DNA from: Ostrinia nubilalis
Lineage: Eukaryota > Arthropoda > Insecta > Lepidoptera > Crambidae
Assembly: GCF_963855985.1 (NCBI RefSeq)
Contig: NC_087093.1
Span: forward strand, 17,065,001 to 17,129,000
Reading direction: 5' to 3'
Length of the DNA: 64,000 nt
The position numbers and the translations under genes were made by a program. Within the stretch, counting starts at the first letter, position 1. Each line of letters begins with the position of its first letter. The notes under the pieces are model-generated. The model saw only the letters and a program-made list of their open reading frames with translations, was not told the DNA's origin and searched no databases. This document shows, in pieces, positions 48,220 to 59,764 of this stretch.

Positions 48220-49223
48220 ACGCTGGTAACGGCTTTGTTTTTATCGCACGGCAGCGGTAGAATTACAAACAACACGCACGATGATAAATGTCCAGTTTAG
48301 TTGACACGGAGCACAGCGTGACTCGCACGGTAACGGAGGTCAAGCGTAGTGGCCGCAGAAGTGAAAGGCGTCCAGACGACCAGCCGAACGAGACACCGAC
48401 GCGCACGTTATTCGCCGTAAGGCAGGGGTCTAGAACACTGGTTCTGGCGGGAACACACGCGTGGACGCGTCCAACTACATCAGCTTTGCGCCGAGGACTC
48501 CTTTACAATTCATGGCTAAATAATTATGAATTAATTCTTCTAAAAGTTCATCTCGTTTATCTTTGAGTACTACACGCTGATGATATTTTTGATTTATTGG
48601 TTTTAAGTTAATGAAAACAACAATACTGCGTGCTCATAATTATAGTCCTAATGATAATTTTAACTGAATTTGGTCGTAAGTTATGTTGGTCCGATATTCA
48701 ATCTCGACAATTTACTTACGTAGACAACTAGACATGCAAATACTACGATGTATTTATGTAATGATTTGAGCATCTGTGTTTTTGCATTTGCATGAAATTT
48801 TAGTAAGATCAAACACTTTCCTATTCTACGAGTAGAATGATATTAACTAAGTAGGATACAGTGTTGTTATGATAAACAATGTAGGCAATATCTACCTCTT
48901 AGTAACAATAAACTAAGTTCTTGTGCCTTTTCGCGACATTTCTTATCAACTCTTGACCCGACTCTACGTTTCTCGGTTCTTTTGCAAGTTAAATAATTAA
49001 AGTGTTTCGGTATTACTATTATAACATAGAATATTAACTATCAAACGAAATCGAAATGCAAAAAGTCTATAAACATTTACTGAATTATTACGAATGCTAA
49101 AGCTCTAAAGATATCATTAATAGTGTTATAACTTGCTCGAAGGACAGCGGTAATAAGATGATGATAGCTACAAAATCAACCGAAATTCTGTCAGGAATAC
49201 GAAACACCACCAATTCGACTTAC

Positions 49224-49577
49224 CAGATCATTCCAGTCCCCATCACTGTCGTCATCAAGAATCCGATCACTTCTCGCCTCTTCATCTTCTCTAACACTCT
49301 GGAGATCCTTCACCACCCCATCCAACTGTTCAGGATCCAGCATGCCCCACATCTGCATCGCCGTCAGTAACTCCTCATCATCATCGTTCAAATCCCTCGG
49401 ATTCAGAGCATTAAGTTTAGCTAGCTTGTCGTAGAGTTTTTCGTGTGGGTTCTTTTCTTCCAGTTGGAATTTCTGTAGCTTTTCGTTGAGTCGGTCGAGC
49501 TGGTCTGCGAAGGTGGGGGTCACGTATGCGGTGCGCGAGCGCGAGAGCAGTACGAGCAGCACGGTCAGACGCAGCAT
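49224..49577 (-). CDS. Pvf: Pvf first coding exon, distal copy (alternative first exon)
   Basis: The encoded 118 residues are the same as in the copy at 40876-41229, with the same ATG context, donor and phase. At least eight nucleotide differences fall inside the exon and all those I checked are synonymous (for example GCG/GCT, AAG/AAA, CTG/CTT, TTG/CTG and CCA/CCG within the stretch LAKLNALNP). This points to selection on both copies, or gene conversion. With its own upstream DNA duplicated it could act as an alternative promoter and first exon. Confidence 0.65.
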
Positions 49578-52500
49578 CGTGGCGGCGGCGCGGGCGCAAC
49601 TGATCGAGCATGGCGCGCACGTTGCGCGTTTTTTGTGGACACTCCGCTGGGGAAATGTGTGTGAGCTTTTTCGAAACATGCGAGCTTTTGTAATTGAATA
49701 AATGCGTACGAACAGGAAGCTTAATGTTCTTGCTGAAACCTTCACATGATATGTAAAGGCAAAACATTGGAAGGTCGGTACGTTTACAATTACATAAATT
49801 AATCTAAAACAGTCTACATTGTTGACTACACTCTACAGTAAAATTGAATTTACGAGTTTAGGCGAAGGTAAAATTAAAAAGCTGTTATGTATTCTACAAA
49901 TACTTTCCAAATCAAGGCGATCTTTCTTAAAAGGTTATTTTGTTTATTGTAAACAATACGATGTATGATTTTACCGAATATGTAAGCAACTCTATAATAC
50001 TCGTATAGAAAGAGAGCATTGGTATATTTCTAAAAGAAGTGCTACCGCAACAGTTTCACAGATTGCAATTATTGCATTTCGGTGCACAATAATTCAAAAT
50101 AGACACTATTCCCCCTCCGACTGTACTTGCACTACTCGGGGAAGTTCTGTGTACCCGGCGAGATTGTTTTCTAACTTTAGTCATTTAATCACTCAAGTGA
50201 AATTAAATCACAGCCGTGGTCGCGCGGAGATAACCTTAGCGCGCGATTATCTAAATTGTTGTGTACAATCTGGGTATTCTTATTATTTATTTAGTGGGAA
50301 TGTCCCACTGCCTCTTCTCATTACCACTTGAGATTTTAACGGGGCTAATCCCATGTCTCGTTTCCATCGTTGTAACTTCGTGACCTCGATCAGGGCCTGC
50401 ACACCGGTTGAAATTATTGGCGCTCAAATTGGGCCTGCAGTAAGTTGATTTCCCAGAGAAATGTCAAACTGTCATTGGATCTGCAACGGAATTGATCAGG
50501 AAGAAATATGATGAGTTCGAAGTTCACTCTGGTGCAAAGCGGATGACAGATGACAAACGTTAAAAATAACCCAAGGGTCGAAAATTCAAGACGTCAATTT
50601 CGAGTCTGGTTCATTTCGTATCGGGCTACAATGCCAATAGGTGCGGGTTTGAATATCACTGAAGGCGACTGAAAATTTGACGATTACGAGCATTTACACG
50701 AAGAGCTGATGCTTTAATTTATGTGTATGTTCATGGATTTCTCCGTTATTAGTTTATTCTTTCATACGACTTGGGGCTAGTTAGAGTGCGGGTGTTTCTG
50801 AAAGGTGGACGAAACCCAGTCAAAATAACCATTTTGCTCACATTAACACTAGCTGAATAGCATTTCCCTTCGCTAGCCGGATGACCTCCAAACGCTTGAT
50901 CTAAATTTAATTACAGACCCATATAATAATAATATGGGAGGCGTGAGAGACGCGCGTTTATTTGTCTACCGCATCTGTCAGCGCGCGTTTTGCCCTACAT
51001 CGCGGTTATATTAAGCCGGTCTGCGCCATTCATAATGTCTAGGAAGACACGGTTTGGTTATAGGCCGACTTTCAGGAAATACACATACTACAGCTACAGG
51101 TGGTGGACATTGGATGCTTGAATCGAGCTGATTGTCCGGAAACTTGATTCAGTTTTTCGGTGACCTAAGTCTTTTCGGTTTGATGGTGTCATTGTAAGAT
51201 GTCTATGGGTATGGCATCTCCTTAGATGCCTCCATCATAAGAGATGATTACGAATTTAATTGTATGGGGTTGGGCAAATGAGAGAGATTACTCTTATATG
51301 TAATAATACTATAGGCAACGAGTGACGAAACTGAGTACTTAATCATTGTTTCTGAAAATTACAGTATCATCTATGTAAGGTGGTAACTTTCAGGAAAGTA
51401 GGTTTTGCTTGTTGTGAATGATTCCTCTGTTTACATTATGACACTTCTGCAACGCATGTGGTCATAATTTGATGAGTAATGTTTAAAAATTACCTTATAA
51501 ATATTTTTATACTCACTAACATGTACCTATGACGAGTAGTGTACTGTAAATATGCCTCGAATCTTCTCTCAGCTTTTCAGATGAAAAATACATCAAACTT
51601 CATAGATGTTTGCTCATTACAATGAATCACCATGACGCATCATTCGAGAGTCCTTTTAATGTCGGTCAAGAGCTTAAAGCTATGGTCAATATTAAGTTGT
51701 AATTGGTAATAAATAACTTCTTGGAATTCCGACAATGGTCGGGAACAATTTCTCCTCAAATATTAAGGCCACGGTGATTGAATGTTGTTATTAAATACCC
51801 ATCAGCCGTCATGGAATGGAAAATATCTCGCACTCGAGTAATTGCGATTTGTCGAGTCGTAAAATGTTATAGACTAATGGAAAATCAAATTTGAATGTCT
51901 CAGATACTCGTATCTTTGAGTCTTTATAGACCCCAATATACCGGCCTACAAATTGAATCCATGGCTCTTGTTATCATCACACACACCTGCGTTAGATGGC
52001 TGCTTTAATAATGTAAACCAATACTTACTTATAGAAATCTTTTTTATTGTTTAATATCAAAAACCTTATGTACCTAGTTAGTATTTGATCTCTATTCAAA
52101 AATCCCTTCGGAACTTACGAGTATGTGTAAATCTTTAAAATATTGTATGTACTTATTCACTCAAAATTAATTTAAGCATTTGCATGATGCGTAGAGTTCA
52201 AGATTCGGTGGTGATGCATGTATACTACGACGATATCAATGCATGACGTAATTTTCCACGTAATGACAACATAGTTAAATCTTCTTGAGGTGAATACTTT
52301 TTGACTCTCGTTAACACTCCAATGAACTGATGCTGTCGCTTATGTCTACAAATATACATCTTCAAATTAAAAAGATAGAGAAAAAATATTGAATGAGTAT
52401 TCTTGGCTAGCATGAATTGTAATATCGATTTTATACCCATATATTTGTCGTCTAAAATATGTAGAGAGGCAGAGGCAGAGACAAAATAACCTGCAACGTT

Positions 52501-53216
52501 CTATCTAAACATTTGTTCGGTTAGTTAATGTTTCGGCACATCAGAATTAACATTTTTGTTACAAAATATGAGTAGCACCTTATTCGCTCATGATGTGCCG
52601 TCGTCCATCATGGGTCGTGGCTAATTTAGGGATTAAAAATCTAAACTTAATCAAATGTTACATTCTCTAGAGTTTTCCATACTTATACACTTCTTACTTA
52701 TAAGTCGCTTAATTAACGCACGTTTATTCTAACTTAGTAATTATGAGGTCACAGGCAACTAGACAAACAAGTCGCGAGATACCAGTAGGTATGTTAGTCA
52801 CCGTCTTATCTAATCGCAGATCAGACCGCATCCAGGTCACTGGGCTTTGCATAAAATATCATTGATGTAAGGAAAATTTTGATTATTTTCACAATCATTT
52901 TGTAAGATGATGTAAAATATGATGTGTGGGAAACTAACTTTTTTGGGTGTTTAACTAAGTTAGGTAGAGCTTTAAACTAAGCAGAGATCACAATATTCCG
53001 ACTATCAATAATGATAGAATAACTACTTGTTTGTAAGAATCTACAGGATGTTTCATGGTTTAATCATGCGAAGTGTTATATGACTAAAATCCATGGATGA
53101 GTTTAGCAAAGTTTGCGCTGTTTTTAATCTATAGAACTACAGATTTTCTCTATATATATTTATGGATTTCATAATGCTTTTAGTGAAAGCTGATATTTTG
53201 ACATAACAAACAGACA

Positions 53217-53282
53217 CTCAATTTTATTTATGTCTGTAGATGAAAAATTATGTTTTCATCTACAGACATAAATAAAATTGAG
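53217..53282. repeat. Perfect inverted repeat: 30-bp arms, 6-nt loop
   Basis: 53217-53246 is the exact reverse complement of 53253-53282, with ATTATG between. There is no mismatch, so it is recent or constrained. No flanking transposon ends were seen. Confidence 0.9.
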
Positions 53283-54249
53283 CCACATAACCTTACCTTT
53301 AGCCACATGAAACGAACAATTAGCTGGTTTATGTTTCTAACTAGAGTCGTTTCCGATTATCGTACTCCGAAGTAAAAGTCAGAGGTCGCAAACCTTCGGT
53401 GGGAATGTCTGTGTAAATCGTGTAATATTCGCAAGCATCAGCTTTGATGTCATTTTATCTGTGTAATTATTATTATTTAACGGCATTACTTGCAATTAAA
53501 AGCACTTTAGAAGATAAATATTATGTTGCTTAGTATGAGCGCAGATTTACGAGAAATTATCATAATTATCATATCTTTCGATTACACAATACGAGTACTG
53601 GCACTAGGTACCTACTTAAACAGGAAGATTCATCTTTTTAACGTTTATAAATATTTTAATTTGTTTTTTATGTCTATCTTTGTGCACATGACTTGATATT
53701 ACATCGTTCGTAAAAATATGAATATTGTCAGAAAACGGAAATAAGATTTCCAGATACTTTTTACACAGTTCCCGACAATTTCATAAAAACGCCATATTTA
53801 TAAAATGGCGTCGTAAAAAATGTCGCGCGCATAAAGCGGCGCGCGCGCCGAGTGAAATGGTTTTTGATCCCTGCGATTTATTTGGGCTCCGTCCCACATC
53901 CCGGCGTTCTGGATAATTTATGGGTTTACTTCGAATCTTGTTTACATGCACTAAATATTGCAACCCTTTGCAAGACCATGGATCTATTGTAGAATCACAG
54001 AATAATAATAAGTACCTAGGCAGTAGAATTCACAAACTATATCGGGTCTCCTGTATGTAGAGAGTGAAAAATACACGCAGGTTTTTTTACTATTGCGACT
54101 ATGCTAACAGTCGCCACAATTTATACCTTTTACCAACATCCTACAGAAACATGAACAAACTCGTTATTTACCTATTTCAATGAAGTGGTGGATTTCATGT
54201 ATCGTATCTTGCTCGCGAGAGATGACGTCGACGACATCGACGAGCTGGT

Positions 54250-54335
54250 CAAAATCAAATCAAAATCAAAAATATTTATTCAGTTTAGATCACAAGTTGC
54301 ACTTATGAACGTCAAAATATAGTACCTTCAGGTCA
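54250..54335 (-). repeat. LINE 3'-end fragment (TCAAAA-rich), short copy
   Basis: AAATATTTATTCAGTTTAGA and CACTTATGAACGTCAAAATA follow a TCAAAATCAAA run. The same series occurs at 57870-57960, so both are 3' ends of one family. Confidence 0.6.
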
Positions 54336-55082
54336 GACGCGGAGAGGAAGACGGTGGGCGGAAGTTTGCATCGTGCGGTCCACTCAGCTATGACCGCAGT
54401 CTGTGGAGGAACACTATCTGTGGTCGCGAACCCCTTGTGAGGGACCGAGGAAGAAGAAGATCTTGCTCGCACATTTACATTGATAACGTTATTAATTTCC
54501 ATAGGATAATTTTGTTTCGAAGCTCTACGACCGACTAGACCGGCCCTTCATTGCAGGGGTTAACAAGCACTAAATTGTGTATTAAACGGCTCTAATGCGT
54601 TTTATCGGCGACTCCTGCGCCGCTGCGGCCAATTAGGAAGGGATTGCTTGTTCAGGCCCCGATCTGGCTTAGCAGTTCCTTTTACTTAATTACTGTTACC
54701 TAAGTTCTTATCATCTAGGTATGGATACATAGAGTTTCTGTACAGACCACCGACTAAAATGGTAATTTGGAAAGAGTTAACAAGAACATAGGATAACGAG
54801 TTTGTCATGCAAACAAAACTTAACAAAAGCATAAGAAATATATTGCTATAAGTGGAAACTTTTGATTTTAAATACGAATATCTGCATTGTCATTTAGAAA
54901 AGTACATGAAAGACAACTCAATAATGCATTGACAGCTTGTTAATGCCTTTAACAATAGAAAGGTATCAATATACAATCCCCAATGCATACAGCAATAAAT
55001 CAGCTATGGGTCCCCGTAAGGTCACAATCGGCGTATATCATGCAGGGTCGCCAGACTCAAGAGAATGCAAATTCCTAGTGTT

Positions 55083-55126
55083 TTATGCTAATTCATAGTG
55101 AGCTGAAACACTATGAATTAGCATAG
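55083..55126. repeat. Inverted repeat: 17-bp arms
   Basis: TATGCTAATTCATAGTG and its exact complement are separated by eight bases (AGCTGAAA). Confidence 0.7.
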
Positions 55127-55944
55127 CAATTAGCTGCAGGCTATGCGCAGATAATAGCAGTGAAGCATTGCTTTATGATTAGCAGAGATAACAAAATACA
55201 TATTATTGGTTTGGCATCGGATTAACGATCCGAAAATAGTATGTAGCTCGATCTTTTACCGCTGGATTATTGTGGGTAAACACACACATATCACCAGCAT
55301 AATTGTAATTATTAGTAGATTCTAAGGCTTTTTAACCACAAACGGGAAGCTTAATCTGCATCTCCTCACCAAATGGAAGAGTTTCACCCGAACTGAATCA
55401 TAGAGAAACTGGCTATCTTACCTCCAACTGCAGAAACACAACAATGCAATAGCTACTGATGCTATGATGGCGGACTTATGTTAGATGATGGTAGTTAGCC
55501 TATTTTTTATTGTTTAATTAAAGCGAATATTAGTAATTTAAGCACACCAAATTAGGTAGGTATGTAGCCACTTACTTGATAATAATATTTAATTAATAAT
55601 AAGCGCATGATCAGAATTTGATAATAAGACAAAAAAAAGAAATAACGAGGATATTGGTAGCTGACTTTTATGAAGCTGTTACGAAATATAAATGTTTCAA
55701 TTTTTCACGTACCTACATACTTTGTTTCAGTCCCCATGCATGGTCAAAAGATCTTCACGTGCAAAGGCGCAAACGTGTAACCACAAGCAAGTGGCTCGTA
55801 TTTGCGCCGTTTAGCAATGTCAAACATAATATGAATCAGAGTAATAACCTTCTCAAATAGTTTCGAATTATGCCGCGTTCTCACTGTCTACTGAAAGTTA
55901 GGTAACGTTTGTGTCTGAACCAAGGTTTAGTTATTAACGGGACT

Positions 55945-56189
55945 ATTACTACCCGTTCGCGCTAAGTTTGCCGATCTGTGGAATGCGCGTCCCCTCCCCC
56001 AACCACGATTAAACGCAATTAGTTAGTGATTAACGCAATTAATGTGTCTTATTTTACGCAAAAACACAATATTTAACAATATTAATAAATAAAAAATATT
56101 TTCAATATAGTGTACTATAGTGTTATAGACACTTCTTTTCGAGTGACGTCATATCGCCAGCGGCAAACTTATCGCGAACGGATAGTACT
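55945..56189. mobile_element. MITE of 245 bp
   Basis: Imperfect 29-bp inverted ends: ATTACTACCCGTTCGCGCTA at the left, matched by AGTACTATCCGTTCGCGATA when the right end is complemented. It is non-coding. The dispersed repeat shared with 21123-21250 begins just to its right. Confidence 0.7.
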
Positions 56190-56199
56190 TACCTCTCGT

Positions 56200-56300
56200 T
56201 CCCGCCGCAGCCTGTGTAGCCAGGATCTACAGCTTTACCGCCAATAAAAACCCAACCAATGAAGGTCAAGTTTGCCCCGGGAAAAGTTAAAACTCTGGAA
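56200..56300 (-). repeat. Dispersed repeat, partner of 21123-21250
   Basis: The reverse complement of this stretch contains TTCATTGGTTGGGTTTTTAT and GGCGGTAAAGCTGTAGATCC, matching 21123-21250. Confidence 0.6.
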
Positions 56301-57869
56301 TTAATCTTTGGAACCACAATCACATTATGAAAATTCTTTCACCAGTAGAAAGCTACAGAACCTGAAGCCACGGGCAAAAGCTCTTGATTTATTATGACAA
56401 GTTCAGGGGCATCGCAGTTTCACCAAGTAAGGTAGGTACCTACATTTAAAAATTACATGTTCACGTTGGTCTATCAGCTATGTCTAGTTCATAGTTGATG
56501 GCACACCATCACTCATTATCCCAGCAAAATTATGTGTTTTTTGGATAATTTACCTAGTTCATGAGGAGTCAACAGCAGTTTTAATCGTAGGTACCTACCT
56601 AATTTTAAAGTTTTTCGTAGAACAAAAATTTTATTCTGAATTAATCTGTCATATTCTCACCTCTTTAAAGCACAATATTTTCCAGTGTGGACTCGTCATT
56701 AGCTTCACTAAACATTTTTCTTTGCTCAGCTGATCTAAACCATGAGTTACACGTGAAATATTAAACAAACGTTGTTAATTGCTGTTCAAATTCACGTGTA
56801 AAGTTAATCGATCCAGTAACCATGCGACATTTAACATTGAATGTATTTATTAGAACATTCGGCTGAATCTATTCAACCGAACGAGTTCTAATAGAACAAT
56901 GCTGGGGCCGGATGATATCACAATCACAACGATCCTGTCAATTTATTCATTGTTTACGTGAAGGATATGCCTTATAAATTAAAAGTAATTTGCTCGAAGA
57001 TAAATGCCTGCATCGCTTTATAATAATTGCCTATTTACCTCTCTCTAATGATATTGCTGACTATGTATGAGTTCATTAGAAGTGTAGATCAATCAATCGC
57101 CTTATGCTACGGACTGTCGGACATGTTCTATGTAATTTACTTAAATAAACAAGTAATAATTGAAGAATCTGACAACCTTGAAAATCTCGATTTTAAATTG
57201 CTTTGAAATCAATAAATTAAACAAATCCATTGTGTGTTGCTTTAGAAACGATGATATATTATTATGTTCCAATTGGCTATTAATCTATCGCGTTTTGATG
57301 ACGACTACTAAAATCTTGGTGCGCTTGGCGATGTCTTAACAACTAATTTAAAGAAATCATCTTTGTTGCTTGCCAAGTTAATTTATTTATGTGACAAGCA
57401 GTTAACGAGAAAGTCCCAAACAAAGTGCACTTGTCCCGGCTAATAGTTCACGCTAAATGTGCCCGCGACAGTGTAGTCCTTCTTAGAAAGGATACACAAG
57501 GATCCAACTCAGACCTACGTAAATGTAAATTTTTATTTATAATAAAAAGGATATTAGGTATATTTAAGCAGACCTCCAGTTAGCAACTTAACATCTGATT
57601 CTGCCACACAGTCTCACTCAACCCTATTTAAGTTTACGATTAAACTAAGCCGTACCGTAACACAAAAATTAAAAAGCTTTCGTTGCAGATTTTCAGTAAT
57701 GAATGTAGTTGCAAAAACAATGGCTTTTGTTTTTCCGCTCAGAAAGCTCTCTCCACGCATATAATTTTCAGTTCGATTCTCAGATTCAATGTATTTATGA
57801 TTTTATTTTGGAAGTTTTACTTACACCAAGTTAACTAATAACATTTCAAACGTGCATCTCTATCTCTAA

Positions 57870-58090
57870 ATCAAAATCAAAAATCAAAATCAAAAGTATT
57901 TATTCAGTTTAGACCACAAGTGGCACTTATGAACGTAAAATATAGTAAATAATAAAAAAAGAAAAGGTAGCCCTTATGGGGCACTTTACCTGTCTCCTTA
58001 TCTTTTGGTCCCTACCAGCGCTTCGAGACAAACATATGGCAAGTGCTGAGAAGAAACGCCGGAACAAACTCAGTCACCACTACAAAGATC
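57870..58090 (-). repeat. LINE 3'-end fragment (TCAAAA-rich), longer copy
   Basis: An ATCAAAATCAAAA run is followed by TATTTATTCAGTTTAGACCA and ACTTATGAACGTAAAATATA, then about 130 bp of 3' UTR-like sequence. Same family as 54250-54335. Confidence 0.6.
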
Positions 58091-59764
58091 TCGCTTTTCA
58101 TCGATTTTTTCAATTTTTAACTTTAATCACTATGACTCTACCTTGCCAATAGTTGCCAAATCAATTTCAGATGCCAATGTTGTTTCAATGTTTCTTCAAA
58201 AGTTTGTGCAGTTACGAAATTCTAATGTTTTCAGATTTTGAACGCAACGTTCCTTTGATCAAAAGCGTTCAAAGGGAACAAATCGGACGCTGGCTTGGAC
58301 TTCGGAAATAGAAAGGTGGAAATGTAAAATTGCGAAATTTGAACTCGATGTAAAATTGTGAAAAGAATAACTTTCAAACGAAACCGCAGAAATGATTTGT
58401 TTTTGTAATTATCCTAATTTTTATTAATCGACTTCTTCACGCGGCTTCACCCGTGTTTTTCGATTTGTCTGTCACATAAAATCAAATTTTTATTTGGATT
58501 TTTACATAAATTCTGTAACTTTTCACATTGGTATAAAAAATATACTATAGGTAATTTAAAAATTAATCAACCTTTATTGTAATTGCTAGGTAAGTAATTA
58601 GGTAATTGATAAAAATATCTTGCTAATTTAGTCGAACTTTCTCTGAGAGTTCAATTTTATTTAACTTTTTATCTTCTGTCTTCCTATTCGCTATTAGAAC
58701 CAGTGTGCCAATACCACCACGTCGAATGCCGATAAATGCAAGGAAGATATCACTTCCTTTACAATGCCATTTCACATTCTGAGGATTGAATCGACTCTAC
58801 ACAGGGTTGACTCAAACTTTTATTAAAATTATTATACTGTTTTACATATTTTATATTTACTTCAGTGTTTTGTATCAATTATTGTAGTCGGTGTGACAGT
58901 ACCTACATATTGTTAATCTTTATTTAAATTACGATGTTCCGTAGAATGATGGAGTAACAACATGCTCTATCTCATAAAAAGATGAAGGCATACCTAATGC
59001 ATAGATTGCATCATTTTTTTATTAATAAGCAGCTGACTGTGTTATTTTTGATAATATTTTCATAACCTACAAAAATATGAAATTTCTAATCACCTTCCAA
59101 CAACCCTATTCAGTCCAGTCACTGACTACAAATCATGAATGACAATCGCTCATGGTGCGAACCTTCGACCATATGCCCGCCACATGTGTGAGGTCGACAC
59201 CCTATCCGACAACACTCCTTTACGTATCCCAGCACCCTTATTACAAACAACTAAAGTCTGCATTCCTATATCAAGATCTGAAGCAGACAAACCAAGCAAC
59301 AATTCTTTTATGCATTTCCCATCGTCTTTATTAAGTTCCATTAAGGTTTAGATTCCCGTGGAAAGATCGTCAGGTGTGAGACAAAGTAAAATGCCGCATC
59401 TCGATGAGAATTTCAATAACAAGGACTCGCAAGTCTTTAATTACTGAGAAAGTGTGTGGAATTTATCTATCATATTCGTTGGGGGCCATCAAGATTTCTT
59501 TGAAAACGGTTCTGAGGCCCCTGTTGCTTTGGGAGACTTTGAATTACTCGTAGTTGCAACTACGAGTATAAACGTCTATAGACTTATGAAACAGAAAGAA
59601 GTAAATTGCATCTGTTCAAAGAATCATCATCATTATCAATCAGGAGGAGGATCAGGAGCGCCACATTGCACGATCATCAGCCATTGTCAGTTGTCTGTCC
59701 ATTGATCAGGGAAAAAAAAGACAGGTGAATAAAACGCAACTGTACTAGCAACTATCAACTCTAT

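Larger units (their letters stand above)
43978..48500 (-). mobile_element. Non-LTR retrotransposon (CR1/Jockey group), near full length
   Basis: The ends are set by comparison with copy 1 of the segmental duplication, where GAGCTTT and ACAATTC are adjacent. The 3' end (low coordinates) is an ATTTATTTATTA-like tail. Two intact frames are present, ORF1 48219-46960 and ORF2 46955-44076. A short CTTT repeated at both ends may be part of the target duplication. About 280 bp precede ORF1 as 5' UTR. Confidence 0.92.
41829..50183. repeat. Tandem segmental duplication, copy 2
   Basis: Same unit and orientation as copy 1. It lacks the BEL/Pao element and shows that insertion site uninterrupted near 48830 (CTATTCTACGAGTAGAATGA). 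It carries instead a 4.5-kb LINE (43978-48500) between GAGCTTT and ACAATTC, which are contiguous in copy 1 near 33275. It includes the second Pvf-type first exon. Most of the aligned sequence is nearly identical, with more changes near 43500-43700 and 49780-50000. Confidence 0.93.
50184..59764. other. Intergenic DNA between Pvf and the menorin-like gene
   Basis: No host exon was recognised. Repeats inside are listed separately. A CpG-rich patch at 53800-53900 (GTCGCGCGCATAAAGCGGCG) stands out from the AT-rich surroundings but has no clear gene beside it. Confidence 0.5.
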
